A stretch of DNA of 64,000 bases from Acidimicrobiales bacterium mtb01 (GTDB lineage: Bacteria > Actinomycetota > Acidimicrobiia > Acidimicrobiales > Ilumatobacteraceae): the NCBI GenBank assembly GCA_004379135.1, contig NBNI01000007.1, positions 979,501-1,043,500 on the forward strand, given 5' to 3'. Below the pieces are notes generated by a model. The model saw only the letters and a program-made list of their open reading frames with translations. It searched no databases and was not told the origin of the DNA. Within the stretch, counting starts at the first letter, position 1. Every line of letters starts with the position of its first letter. A program made the position numbers and the translations under genes. Shown here piece after piece: positions 16,742 to 25,217 of the stretch.

Positions 16742-16754
16742 CAAGAAGTTCTTG
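16742..16754. promoter_or_regulatory. Palindrome CAAGAA-G-TTCTTG overlapping the whiB -35 box
   Basis: This is a perfect 6-bp inverted repeat around one base. Its right arm shares bases 16752-16754 with the -35 hexamer of the predicted whiB promoter, the place where a dimeric repressor would block RNA polymerase. Confidence 0.55.
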
Positions 16755-16780
16755 ACGTCTGCTGTTTTCAGTTTTAGTGT
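16752..16780 (+). promoter_or_regulatory. Predicted whiB promoter (TTGACG-17-TAGTGT)
   Basis: TTGACG (16752-16757) and TAGTGT (16775-16780) are separated by 17 nt, near the sigma-70-type consensus of actinobacteria. The region is clearly AT-richer than its surroundings. It lies about 100 nt before the whiB start, so whiB has a real 5' leader, unlike many genes here. Confidence 0.6.
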
Positions 16781-16878
16781 TAAATGCGTGCGGCGGGGTC
16801 CTCCCCCTCCGGCCCCCGCCGCCCCTTTCTTAACACCAATCCCCAGCCCCCCAAACCACCCCCGTGAGGACGGCCACC

Positions 16879-17193
16879 ATGTCGGCACTCGAGTCCCTGA
16901 TCCTGGAGATCGCTCCGTCCATCAACTGGATGGACGATGCGGTGTGCAAGGGCCGTACCCATCTGTTCTTTCCGCCCAAGGCAGAGCGCCCGCAGGCACG
17001 CGTTCGTCGCGAAGCGCAGGCTCGTCTGTTGTGCCGTACGTGCCCGGTGAGCGCCGACTGCCAGAACTTCGCGCGTGACAATCGCGAATACGGGTTCTGG
17101 GGCGGCGAGTCGGAAGAAGAGCGTCATCTGGCTGGCTTCACCGTGGCCGCTCCGATCGGAGTGCGCGCCCGGGGCCAGCGCGCCGTGGTCTGA
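16879..17193 (+). CDS. WhiB-family iron-sulfur transcriptional regulator
   Basis: The 104-aa protein carries the four cluster-binding cysteines at C23, C52, C55 and C61 (C-x28-C-x2-C-x5-C), followed by the GFWGG turn (72-76) and a basic C-terminus for DNA contact. WhiB proteins bind a [4Fe-4S] cluster and act with the main sigma factor. The pattern with NWMDDAVC and DREYGFWGG is close to WhiB1/WhiB2-type housekeeping members, but I cannot name the subclass. ATG 16879 is chosen because GAGGA lies 8 nt upstream; a GTG 5 codons earlier has no ribosome-binding site. Confidence 0.93.
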   Translation: MSALESLILEIAPSINWMDDAVCKGRTHLFFPPKAERPQARVRREAQARLLCRTCPVSADCQNFARDNREYGFWGGESEEERHLAGFTVAAPIGVRARGQRAVV

Positions 17194-17204
17194 ACCACTC
17201 CCCC

Positions 17205-17223
17205 GAGTCACGTGCCGTGACTC
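17205..17223 (+). promoter_or_regulatory. RNA hairpin covering the start codon of the exonuclease gene
   Basis: GAGTCAC (17205-17211) pairs perfectly with GTGACTC (17217-17223) across 5 nt. The right arm contains the GTG start codon itself, so in an mRNA the start would be held in a 7-bp stem. This may lower or regulate initiation. Confidence 0.5.
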
Positions 17224-17783
17224 CCATCGCCGTCCTCGATCTCGAGACGAGCGGCCTCGACGTCGAACACGACGCGATCCTCCAAGTGGCCATCATCCTC
17301 CTCTACGGTCCATCGGCTCCCGTCTCGTCGGCCCGAGAGTGGTCGTCGTACGTTCGCCCGCGCCGGCGATTCACCGACTCCCTCGGCCCCATCCACATCC
17401 ACGGGATCACTCGCCGTCGGGTCGTCTTCGCGCATTCCGAGAAGTGGGCGGTGCGCCGCGTGGCCGAACTCACCTCGGGTCGCGTGGTCGTGGCCCACAA
17501 CGCGGCGTTCGACATGGGCTTCCTGCGCGCCGCCGCCCGGCGGCACGGCGTGGAATATTCGTGGGCCGGCTCGCTCTGCACACTCGCGCTGTCGCGTCGT
17601 CGAGCCAACAGCGCCCAGCGCAGTCACAAGTTGACCAGTCTGTGCGGGGAGTTCGCCGTGCCGTTCCCGAAGGCCCACCACGCGTTGCACGACGCCCGCG
17701 CGGCTGCCGGCGTGCTGCCTCATCTGCTCGCGGCTCTCGAGGTGACGACCGAAGCCGACCTGATGCGCTACGTCATCCGGTAG
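17217..17783 (+). CDS. DEDDh 3'-5' exonuclease (DnaQ-like)
   Basis: The protein is a 188-aa exonuclease of the DnaQ/RNase T superfamily. Exo I is LDLETSGLD (D8, E10), Exo II is AHNAAFDMGFL with its Asp, and Exo III is HALHDARAAAG with the catalytic His and Asp. It could act as a proofreading or DNA-repair exonuclease, or a free epsilon-like subunit. The GTG start must be close to this position because Exo I begins at residue 7. It lies 23 nt after whiB and overlaps the convergent pafC by 16 bp. Confidence 0.88.
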   Translation: MTPIAVLDLETSGLDVEHDAILQVAIILLYGPSAPVSSAREWSSYVRPRRRFTDSLGPIHIHGITRRRVVFAHSEKWAVRRVAELTSGRVVVAHNAAFDMGFLRAAARRHGVEYSWAGSLCTLALSRRRANSAQRSHKLTSLCGEFAVPFPKAHHALHDARAAAGVLPHLLAALEVTTEADLMRYVIR

Positions 17784-18709
17784 CGGATCAGCATCACTTC
17801 GGCGATGTCCTTGCCCACGGCCCGCCGATCGAGGGGCGTCTCGACCCGGCCGTGAGTACCCAGCCGGACCAGGAGCCGTTCGAGCCACCGCCGATTGGTG
17901 ACGACGAGGCGCACGCGCAGTGATCCGTCGGGTTGCTCTTCGGCCGACCGTACGGGGTAGGGCTCGACGACCCAGCGCCAACCGGGAGCGATCACGAGGG
18001 TCACGTCGGGCAACTCGGGAGCGTCGGCGAACCAGTCGCGTCGCGGAGTGAATGGGGCCGAGTGCTGCTCGCCGCTGCGCGACCATTCGGCGATTCGATC
18101 GACGCGGAACGTGCGCTCGGCCTTCTGATCGCGATCGATCCCGCGGAGGTACCAATGCGGGCCATCGCTGAACACTTCGATCGGTTCGACCACTCGCCGC
18201 GCGGTTCGACCCGAATCGGGAGTCCAGTACTCGAGCACGACGACGGCCCGATCGGCCACGGCATCGCGCAACGGCGGAATGGTCTCGGGCAGATCGATCT
18301 GGACGTCGACGGTGTTGACGGCATCGGCACCGAGAACCGCTTCGATCTTGCGGATGGCCCGCGACAGCGCACCGGATTCGTCGGCGCCCGGGAGAGCCGA
18401 CGCCGCCTTGGCTGCCACCACGAGCGACGCCACCTCGGGCTGACTGAGGCGAAGCGGACGCTCGAAGTACTTGGTGATGCCGAAGTGCACCATGCCTTCG
18501 TCGATGTAGAGATCGATGAGATGGCGCGGATCCTGCGAGATTCCGCACATCGAGGCCAGGGTGAGATCGGCCACGAGATCGTCGACCGGGATGTCGAAGT
18601 GCGCGGCCATCTCCTCGGTGGACACCACCTGGCGCTCGGCCAGCCACGGCAACATGACAAGAAGACCGCGCAGACGCTCGTTGACCGGACGCGGGCCGCG
18701 GCGGCTCAC
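17768..18709 (-). CDS. pafC: WYL-domain regulator PafC
   Basis: PafC forms with PafB a transcriptional activator of DNA-damage genes in mycobacteria and relatives. The 313-aa protein has an N-terminal winged-helix (RLRGLLVMLPWLAERQVVSTEE) and a WYL domain (GPHWYLRGIDRDQKAERTFRVDRI near residue 195), followed by the WCX extension. The start is GTG 18709, overlapping the pafB stop as GTGA. The frame stays open upstream inside pafB, but that part is shadow. No proteasome gene (prcAB, pafA) is adjacent, unlike in mycobacteria. Confidence 0.9.
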   Translation of the reverse strand: MSRRGPRPVNERLRGLLVMLPWLAERQVVSTEEMAAHFDIPVDDLVADLTLASMCGISQDPRHLIDLYIDEGMVHFGITKYFERPLRLSQPEVASLVVAAKAASALPGADESGALSRAIRKIEAVLGADAVNTVDVQIDLPETIPPLRDAVADRAVVVLEYWTPDSGRTARRVVEPIEVFSDGPHWYLRGIDRDQKAERTFRVDRIAEWSRSGEQHSAPFTPRRDWFADAPELPDVTLVIAPGWRWVVEPYPVRSAEEQPDGSLRVRLVVTNRRWLERLLVRLGTHGRVETPLDRRAVGKDIAEVMLIRYRMT

Positions 18710-19653
18710 AGCGGCGCCTTCACGAGATCTTCGAGCCACTCGACGACGAGTGCGCGCAACGCGGGCGGAGACACCACTTCGGCCCGTTCGAGGAACCCGA
18801 ACAACCAGTGCGTGAAGGCCTGGACGTTGCTGCACGGAATGCCGAAGTCGAACGACCCATCGGGGTTCTCGGCCACGACCGCCTCGCGGCCGTATTGCCC
18901 GAGCACCACGCCGACATCCGACGGGTCGATACGAACCACCGCGACGTCGGTTCCGACGTCGACGTTGTCGGGCAGGAGCTTCGGGTCGGACGGGAACGAG
19001 TCGCGCACGCGGAAACCGGCCGGAATCGTGTACGAATCGGCGTCGCCGATGGCGACCTCAGCTTCGATGCGATCGACTCGATAGGTCCGTTGCGCCTCGA
19101 CCTCGAGATCGTGGCCCACGACGTACCACCAGCCGTCGCGGGCCAGCAGACCATGAGGCTGCAGACGTCGAGCCTTGCCCCGGTACGAGAACGACACGGT
19201 GGCCCGCTGCGCCATCGCTCGGTGCAGAGCCGGAAGACGCGGGTCGACGGGAATCGACGCCGCGACCGGCATGTCGTCGCCGACCGCGTCGCCCGCCAGA
19301 TCGACCTTCCACAACGCGTCGCGCGACCACGTGGTTCCGAGCCGAACGGCTCCGACCGCCAGCCGCAAGGCCCGGGCCTCGTCCTCGTCGAGGCCGAAGT
19401 CGACCGCCTCGTACGCGCTGCGCGGAACGCGGTACGCCATCTGCCCGGCCTGGTCGCCACCCAGGGTGCTCTGCTCGATCGGCACTCCCTCTTGACGCAG
19501 GATCGCCTTGTCGCGTTCGAAGGCGGCGCGGGCCGCCGACAGGTTGTCGGGATACTGCCCTCGCAACTCGTTGCGGATCTCCTCGAACGTGACCGGTCGT
19601 CGCGCCGAGATGAGGAGTGTCAGGAGGTTGGTGACGCGTTCGAGTTGTTGCAC
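18706..19653 (-). CDS. pafB: WYL-domain regulator PafB
   Basis: The 315-aa protein begins with a winged helix-turn-helix (QQLERVTNLLTLLISARRPV, then FEEIRNELRGQYPDN, a typical PafB N-terminus). Its WYL domain includes WWYVVGHDLEVEAQRTYRVDRI near residue 180. WYL domains sense ligands, proposed to be single-stranded DNA for PafBC. The GTG start is 10 nt after the pgi stop, so pafBC is transcribed with or directly after pgi. TAATCC and AATCCT motifs just before the start may also provide a promoter. Confidence 0.9.
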   Translation of the reverse strand: MQQLERVTNLLTLLISARRPVTFEEIRNELRGQYPDNLSAARAAFERDKAILRQEGVPIEQSTLGGDQAGQMAYRVPRSAYEAVDFGLDEDEARALRLAVGAVRLGTTWSRDALWKVDLAGDAVGDDMPVAASIPVDPRLPALHRAMAQRATVSFSYRGKARRLQPHGLLARDGWWYVVGHDLEVEAQRTYRVDRIEAEVAIGDADSYTIPAGFRVRDSFPSDPKLLPDNVDVGTDVAVVRIDPSDVGVVLGQYGREAVVAENPDGSFDFGIPCSNVQAFTHWLFGFLERAEVVSPPALRALVVEWLEDLVKAPL

Positions 19654-19663
19654 GGCCTCAGGA

Positions 19664-21268
19664 TTATTCCACGGACCTGTGACGGTGGGAGCGGTACCAC
19701 TCGATCAAGCGACGAGTGGCGGGATCGCTCACGTGATGACGACCATCGACGAGTTCCTGGCCGATTCCGTGAGCGACGTCCTTGCCCAACTCGACGCCCC
19801 ACTGATCGAAACTGTTGATGCCCCACACCGCACCCTGGAAGAAGACCGAGTGCTCGTAGAAGGCCACCAACTGTCCGAGGACCGACGGCGTGAGGGCCGG
19901 GGCCATGATCACGGTGCTCGGGCGGTTGCCGGGGAACACGCGATGACGAGCATTCGGAAGCGCTTCGTCGAGCGGTCGACCGAACGCCAGCGCTTGCGAC
20001 TGTGCGAACAGATTGGCCATGAGCGCGTCGTGGCGTTCCTGATCGCCGTCGACCGGCCGGGCGAATCCGATGAAGTCGACCGGCACGAGATGCGTGCCCT
20101 GATGGAGAAGTTGGAAATAGGCGTGCTGGCCATCGGTGCCGGCGCCACCCCACACGATCGGCCCGGTCGACAGCGCGACCAGCCGACCGTCTCGGTCGAC
20201 CGATTTGCCGTTCGACTCCATGTCGAGTTGCTGGAGGTAGGCCGGGAAGCGACGCAGGTCGTGCGCGTACGGCACGACCGCGCGCGTCTCGGCACCGAGG
20301 AAATTCGAGTACCACACCGACAACAAGGCATGAACGAGCGGCGCGTTGGCGAGTGGCTCGTCGATCGATCGATTCACGTGCTCGTCGACGAGGTGCATTC
20401 CCGCCAGCATCTCGCCGAACGCAACCGGTCCGACGGCAATCGCCAGGGACAGTCCGATGGCCGACGCGAGCGAATACCGCCCGCCCACCCAATCCCAGAA
20501 TCCGAAGACGGCGTCCGGGTCGACACCGAATGCTCCGGCCGCGCGGGTGTTGGTCGTGACCGCGACGAAGTGGGCGCCGACGGCGTCGGCACCGAGACCT
20601 TCGACCAGCCATTCGCGCACCGCGACCGCGTTGGCCATCGTCTCGGCAGTGGTGAAGGTCTTCGACGACACGATCACGAGGGTTCGAGCCGGATCGAGAC
20701 CGTCCAGAACCGCCCGCGTGTTGGCCGGGTCGACATTGGAGACGAAGTGGCAGTGCGGACCGTCCCGGAAGGCGCGCAGGGCGTCGTACGCCATGGCCGG
20801 GCCGAGATCGCTCCCACCGATCCCGATGTTGACCACGTCGCTGAACCGCTGACCAGTCGCACTGGTTCGACGGCCCGAACGAACGTCGTCGGCGAACCTC
20901 GCCAACGAACCGAGGGCCGAATGGACATCACCGGAAACGTCACGACCGGCGACGATCGCGGGCGTTCCCGTCGGCGATCGCAACGCCCAGTGCGCAACCG
21001 CGCGATTCTCGGATTCGTTGACGGCGTCGCCATCCCGCATTCGACGCCACGCCGAGGCCACATCGGCCCGCCGCGCGACTTCAGCGAGGGCCGCACGAAC
21101 CTCGCGAGTCCAGAGGTTCTTCGACGTGTCGACGAGAAGATCGCCCACCTGAAGCGTGAAATCCTCGGCGCGCCGCGAATCGGACTCGAACAAGGCCGGG
21201 AGATCGATCGACCCGACGAGCGAACGCACGGCCGCCCACTCGGGAGTGGATTCGATGCGTTCGTTCAC
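19664..21268 (-). CDS. pgi: Glucose-6-phosphate isomerase
   Basis: Pgi interconverts glucose-6-phosphate and fructose-6-phosphate. The 534-aa protein has NIGIGGSDLGP near residue 149, VSSKTFTTAETM near 205, FGFWDWVGGRYS near 255 (family signature 1 region), the catalytic MESNGKSV near 350 and GINSFDQWGVELGK near 490 (signature 2). The opposite strand has an open frame of over 1000 codons, a by-product of codon bias. The GTG start at 21268 is preceded by TAGCGT-N7. Order pgi-pafB-pafC is unusual. Confidence 0.96.
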   Translation of the reverse strand: MNERIESTPEWAAVRSLVGSIDLPALFESDSRRAEDFTLQVGDLLVDTSKNLWTREVRAALAEVARRADVASAWRRMRDGDAVNESENRAVAHWALRSPTGTPAIVAGRDVSGDVHSALGSLARFADDVRSGRRTSATGQRFSDVVNIGIGGSDLGPAMAYDALRAFRDGPHCHFVSNVDPANTRAVLDGLDPARTLVIVSSKTFTTAETMANAVAVREWLVEGLGADAVGAHFVAVTTNTRAAGAFGVDPDAVFGFWDWVGGRYSLASAIGLSLAIAVGPVAFGEMLAGMHLVDEHVNRSIDEPLANAPLVHALLSVWYSNFLGAETRAVVPYAHDLRRFPAYLQQLDMESNGKSVDRDGRLVALSTGPIVWGGAGTDGQHAYFQLLHQGTHLVPVDFIGFARPVDGDQERHDALMANLFAQSQALAFGRPLDEALPNARHRVFPGNRPSTVIMAPALTPSVLGQLVAFYEHSVFFQGAVWGINSFDQWGVELGKDVAHGIGQELVDGRHHVSDPATRRLIEWYRSHRHRSVE

Positions 21269-21275
21269 GCTTCCG

Positions 21276-21281
21276 ACGCTA
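21276..21281 (-). promoter_or_regulatory. -10 box TAGCGT of pgi (leaderless type)
   Basis: TAGCGT on the minus strand is followed by 7 nt and the GTG start of pgi. The same hexamer and spacing occur before argG. Confidence 0.55.
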
Positions 21282-21332
21282 CTCGCACCGGGAGAACCCG
21301 ATCCGGCGAGGACGGGCTGCTAGGAAGATCGG

Positions 21333-22271
21333 GTGACTTCCGCGGCAACCGAACCCTCGGCGAGCACCACGACCATCGATCGGCGTGGTGCGGCATCGGG
21401 AATGACCGCGTACATCGTGTGGGGGCTTCTCACCGTCTACTGGAAGGCCCTGAAGGAATACTCCCCGATCGAATTGATCGGCTACCGAGTGGTGTTGTCG
21501 GTGACCTTCCTGGCCGTGATCATGACGTGGCGCGGACGTTTGATCGCCCTCATCGCCGACATTCGCGAACGCCGGTTGACGAAGCCGGTCGCCCTGGCTT
21601 CGATCGTTCTGCTCGTCAACTGGACCTCGTACGTGATCGTCGTCAGCGAAGGCCACGTGATCGAGGCCGCTCTCGGCTACTTCATCTCGCCCCTCGGAGC
21701 CATGCTGGTCGGAGTCAAGGTGCTCGGCGAGCAGTTGCAACCAGTCCAACGACTCACCGCTCTGCTCGGCTTCTCGTCGGTGGTCGTGCTCACCTTCAGC
21801 TATGGACGCGTGCCGGTGTACGCGCTCCTCATCGCCGCCAGCTGGACCACCTACGGGTATCTGAAGCGGCAGATTCCGCTCTCGCCGATCGAAGGCCTGA
21901 CGGTCGAAACGATGTTCATCACGATCCCGGCCGTCGTGCTGATCGTGTGGCACCTGCAGTACGCCGACAGTGTGGTTCGAACCGCGAACGCGGTCGACTG
22001 GGTCCTGATCGCGTTTCTCGGAGTGATGACCGCGATCCCGCTCATGATGTTCGCCTACGCCGCCCAGCGGATTCCGATGACGGTGATCGGCCCGATGCAG
22101 TACTCGGTCCCCGTCATCAACTTCCTGCTGGGTTGGCTCGCGTACGACGAGACCCTCACTCCGAGTCGTGTCGTAGGTTTCTCGCTCGTATGGATCGCCC
22201 TCGTCGCCCTGACCATCGACACGATCCGTCGGGCCCGCCGTCCAATCGCGACCAACGAGGAGTTGTACTGA
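21333..22271 (+). CDS. rarD: RarD-type EamA permease
   Basis: The 312-aa protein is a drug/metabolite exporter-superfamily membrane protein with about ten transmembrane segments in two EamA repeats. Markers are AYIVWGLLTVYWKALKEYSP, ELIGYRVVLS, GYFISPLGAMLVGV and GPMQYSVPVINFLLGWLAYDE, which are characteristic of RarD. The substrate is unknown. The start GTG 21333 follows TAGGAA-N6. The next gene starts 2 nt after its stop, so the two are probably co-transcribed. Confidence 0.9.
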   Translation: MTSAATEPSASTTTIDRRGAASGMTAYIVWGLLTVYWKALKEYSPIELIGYRVVLSVTFLAVIMTWRGRLIALIADIRERRLTKPVALASIVLLVNWTSYVIVVSEGHVIEAALGYFISPLGAMLVGVKVLGEQLQPVQRLTALLGFSSVVVLTFSYGRVPVYALLIAASWTTYGYLKRQIPLSPIEGLTVETMFITIPAVVLIVWHLQYADSVVRTANAVDWVLIAFLGVMTAIPLMMFAYAAQRIPMTVIGPMQYSVPVINFLLGWLAYDETLTPSRVVGFSLVWIALVALTIDTIRRARRPIATNEELY

Positions 22272-22273
22272 CC

Positions 22274-22564
22274 ATGACGCGACGACTGTTCGCGATCGCG
22301 GGCGGAGTGCTGTTGCTCACGGCCTGCTCGGCCAGTCCGGCCGACTACCGCAAGGAGACCGAGAAGTACTTGGAGAGCGACTCGCTCGCCGATGAGGCCG
22401 GATACAGATTCTCGGAAGCGGTGTGCGAGCAGCCGTCGTCCGAGAAGGAGGGAACGCAGTTCTCGTGCTCGGCGATCGACAACGACGGTGACGAATGGGA
22501 GTTCATCGTCGAGATCACCGGCGATCGCGAGATCACCGTGGTCGACGGACAGGTCACCGGCTGA
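22274..22564 (+). CDS. Small lipoprotein (DUF4333-like)
   Basis: The 96-aa protein has a lipoprotein signal (MTRRLFAIAGGVLLLTACSA with lipobox LTAC) and a mature domain of about 75 residues with two Cys, VCEQP and FSCSAID. It ends DGDEWEFIVEITGDREITVVDG, a pattern typical of DUF4333 lipoproteins of actinobacteria. The function of that family is unknown. It is anchored to the outer face of the membrane and follows rarD directly. Confidence 0.75.
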   Translation: MTRRLFAIAGGVLLLTACSASPADYRKETEKYLESDSLADEAGYRFSEAVCEQPSSEKEGTQFSCSAIDNDGDEWEFIVEITGDREITVVDGQVTG

Positions 22565-22629
22565 CGGAACGCAAAAGAGCCCGCCCTCACGGGCGGACGG
22601 AACGCAAAAGAGCCCGCCCTCACGGGCGG
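22564..22629. repeat. Perfect tandem duplication of a 33-bp terminator segment
   Basis: Bases 22564-22596 and 22597-22629 are identical. Each copy contains CGCAAAAGAGCCCGCCC, the loop and GGGCGG. Copy 2, next to livK, keeps the full stem; copy 1 lacks the outer base pairs on one side because the duplication ended there. Confidence 0.95.
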
Positions 22630-22634
22630 GCTCT
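22601..22634 (-). terminator. Rho-independent terminator of the liv operon
   Basis: A perfect 11-bp stem AGAGCCCGCCC/GGGCGGGCTCT (22609-22619 with 22624-22634, 4-nt loop) is followed on the minus strand by TTT-GCG. It begins 20 nt after the livK stop. A weaker copy lies immediately downstream (22564-22596). Confidence 0.85.
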
Positions 22635-22653
22635 CTCACGAAAGTGCTGAAAC

Positions 22654-24027
22654 TCAGCTCTCGAAGTCGGTGATGAGTTCTCCGATGTCGGTGAACAACT
22701 TGGTCTCGGCGTTGTACTGGATGACCTGCAGCGACTCGGACATGTACTGGTCCTCCGCGCCGCTCATCTTCAACGTGACGCCCGGACGGGTGAACGTCGT
22801 GGCCTGGTTGAAGGCACGAGCGGCGTTGATGATCGAGGCGCGGGTCAGACCGGCCTCCGACTCCAAAGCCGCCTTGATCGCTAGCACGGTCACTTCGGCA
22901 GCGTGCCAACCGGCGGCCGCGGTGGTGATGATGTCACCCTTGCCGAGGCCTTCCATGTAGGCGATGTACTCGGCCACGGCCGGCTGCGCGGCAACTTCCG
23001 GATCGAGGATGTCGACCAGGTTGTTGGCGGTGAAGATTCCGTTGGCGGCCGGACCGGCCAGACCCAGAATCAACGGCGAGGAGCAGGTGGCGGTGATGAA
23101 GATGCCCGGTTCCCAACCGGCGTTGGCAGCCTTGGCGTTGGCGACTTCACCGAGGAAGGTCGCGCAACCGGCACCCAGCGGCACGGCGAGAATCGCGTCG
23201 GGAGCGTTGCTCGCGATCGAGTTCACCTGAGCCGTCGGCGGAGCGGCATCGGTCGCCTCGATGGTCTGCTCGTCGACCAGAGTGATGTTGAACTCGGGAG
23301 CGATCTCCTTGAACGCCTCGGCGTACACCTGACCGAACTCGTTGTTCACGTAGAACAGCGCGACCTTGGCGCCGGCCGGGTACTGCTCGGCAACAAGAGC
23401 CGCATAAGCCTTGGCCTCGACGGTGTACGGAATCAGCAAGCCGGTGGTCCACGGGTAGTTCTCGGCGTCACCGAACGAAGGCGAACCAGAAAGAGCGTTC
23501 AACTGCGGGTAGCACTCCTCGTTGAGCAGGTCCTTCACCGCGGTGTTGTTCGGGGTGCCGATGATCGCCGAGAAGACGTTCGTTCCGGCGTCGAGCAACT
23601 TCTCGATGGCACCGGGCGTGAGGTCCTTGTTGTACTGGTCGTCCTCGATCTGGACTTCGAGAGTGATGTCACCGAGGATCTTGTTCTCATTGGCCCACTG
23701 GATATACGCCTCGAAGCCGTCCTTCACCGGGGCGAAGGCGGTGGCGGCGGGTCCACCCGACAGCGGCATGGCGCTGCCGATCTTGAGAGTTCCCTCGATG
23801 GGCGCGTTGGCCGCTTCGGGGTCGACGCAGTCGTCGGTGTTGACGGCCCAGCCGGCGGCCGGAGCTTCCGTTGACGGAGCATCCGTCGACGGGGCTTCGC
23901 TGGACGGAGCCTCGGAGGCGGCGGGGGCTTCGGTCGACGAGGAGCCCTCGTCGTCGCCACCGCACGCCGCGATGGTGAGCGCACTGGCCATGGCCAATGC
24001 GAACACCCGGGTTGATGTGCGCTTCAT
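22654..24027 (-). CDS. livK: Branched-chain amino acid ABC transporter binding protein (lipoprotein)
   Basis: This 457-aa periplasmic-type binding protein is exported as a lipoprotein (lipobox TIAAC at residue 21-22). A low-complexity linker of Ser-Thr-Glu-Ala-Pro repeats (SSEAPSTDAPSTEAP) precedes the Peripla_BP_6 domain that starts GTLKIGSAMPLSGG near residue 80. Further family blocks are YNKDLTPGAIEKLLDA and ALFYVNNEFGQVYAEAF. It is the last gene of the liv operon, 87 nt after livM, and is followed by a strong terminator. Ligands could be branched-chain amino acids, other amino acids or amides. Confidence 0.92.
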   Translation of the reverse strand: MKRTSTRVFALAMASALTIAACGGDDEGSSSTEAPAASEAPSSEAPSTDAPSTEAPAAGWAVNTDDCVDPEAANAPIEGTLKIGSAMPLSGGPAATAFAPVKDGFEAYIQWANENKILGDITLEVQIEDDQYNKDLTPGAIEKLLDAGTNVFSAIIGTPNNTAVKDLLNEECYPQLNALSGSPSFGDAENYPWTTGLLIPYTVEAKAYAALVAEQYPAGAKVALFYVNNEFGQVYAEAFKEIAPEFNITLVDEQTIEATDAAPPTAQVNSIASNAPDAILAVPLGAGCATFLGEVANAKAANAGWEPGIFITATCSSPLILGLAGPAANGIFTANNLVDILDPEVAAQPAVAEYIAYMEGLGKGDIITTAAAGWHAAEVTVLAIKAALESEAGLTRASIINAARAFNQATTFTRPGVTLKMSGAEDQYMSESLQVIQYNAETKLFTDIGELITDFES

Positions 24028-24114
24028 GTTCCTCCCCAGGGGTGCACCGTGTGGTGCGGGTCTGTGAATGCCGACGGGACGTCGGCGGTCACAAAGTGTA
24101 GGGAGAGTCGCTCG

Positions 24115-25209
24115 TCACTTTCCGGTCGTGGAGAGTGACGTTCCAGCCGGTTTTGGCACGACGAGAACGACCTTGGCCCACAAACGCTTGATGAGACCAA
24201 CCAATCCGTAGGGAGCCACGAACATGATGATCACGAGCGCCAGACCGAGGATCAACGTCGCCGGCGACTGATCGGACCAACCGAAGAGGAAGCCGATCAC
24301 GCCGTCGCTCTCCGAACCGAACCCGCGCGTGGTGTTGTCGAGCCACACGTACACCAGGCCACCCACGATGGGGCCCCACAGGGTTCCGGCGCCGCCCACG
24401 ACCATGATCAGCAGGAAAACGATGGAGCCCAACAGTGTGACGTACTGGCCTTCCGGCGTGATCACGCCGGTGCGCAGCGTCGACAACACGCCAGCCAGCG
24501 CACAAAGAGCAGCCGAAGCGCCGAACACGAGCACCTTGGTTGCCGTCAGGTTCACGCCCATCACCGCGGCGGCGGTTTCATTGTCGCGGATCGCCACCAG
24601 TGATCGGCCGAATCGACTCTTCACCAGACCACGGCAGACGAGATACGTGATCACGAGAACGAGGAATGCGAGCCAATACGCGAAGACAGCACGTCCATCG
24701 CGACCTTTCAATTCTCCGAGGACAGGCCATTCGGGAAGTTCGTCGTAGCGAACGCTGTCGATTCCCTTGGCTCCATCGGTGAGCCACGCAAGTTTCTTCC
24801 ACTTGACGAGGGTCGGGAACAAGACGGCAACCGCCAATGTCACGAGGGCCAGGTAGATGCCCTTGATTCGAAGCGCGGGCAGCGCGATGAGGCAACCCAC
24901 GACGAAGGCCACCACCGCGGCGGCGTAGAACGTGTAGCCCGGACTCCAACCATGGTCCTTGATGAGGATCGCCGCTGTGTAGCCACCGATTCCGAAGAAT
25001 GCCGAATGGCCGATCGAGATCTGACCGGTGAACCCGAGGACCAGATTGAGCGACATGGCCGCGATGATCAGAACGAAAGCATCGGAGAATTGGCCGATCC
25101 GCGAGGTCGACATCTGTGTCGGCACCCAGACGACCACCAAGGCGATGATCGCGATTCCGAGCGTCCGCAGGGCCCAGTGCTGGGGGGAACCTTGATTGAT
25201 CTTCAACAT
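24115..25209 (-). CDS. livM: Branched-chain amino acid ABC permease LivM
   Basis: The 364-aa membrane protein has about ten helices. The LivM signature is LNLVLGFTGQISIGHSAFFG near residue 55, then ALPALRIKGIYLALVTLA, and the cytoplasmic EAA-like loop VKSRFGRSLVAIRDNETAA. ATG 25209 is preceded by AGGTG at 6 nt; the frame extends upstream without coding character. It is 8 nt after livH. Confidence 0.93.
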   Translation of the reverse strand: MLKINQGSPQHWALRTLGIAIIALVVVWVPTQMSTSRIGQFSDAFVLIIAAMSLNLVLGFTGQISIGHSAFFGIGGYTAAILIKDHGWSPGYTFYAAAVVAFVVGCLIALPALRIKGIYLALVTLAVAVLFPTLVKWKKLAWLTDGAKGIDSVRYDELPEWPVLGELKGRDGRAVFAYWLAFLVLVITYLVCRGLVKSRFGRSLVAIRDNETAAAVMGVNLTATKVLVFGASAALCALAGVLSTLRTGVITPEGQYVTLLGSIVFLLIMVVGGAGTLWGPIVGGLVYVWLDNTTRGFGSESDGVIGFLFGWSDQSPATLILGLALVIIMFVAPYGLVGLIKRLWAKVVLVVPKPAGTSLSTTGK

Positions 25210-25217
25210 GACGGCAC

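Noticed and set aside
19508-22564. Plus-strand open frame of 1018 codons
   Set aside because: It runs antisense to pgi and through rarD in another frame; its translation is Arg/His-rich shadow sequence. Only its last 96 codons (22274-22564) are a real lipoprotein gene.
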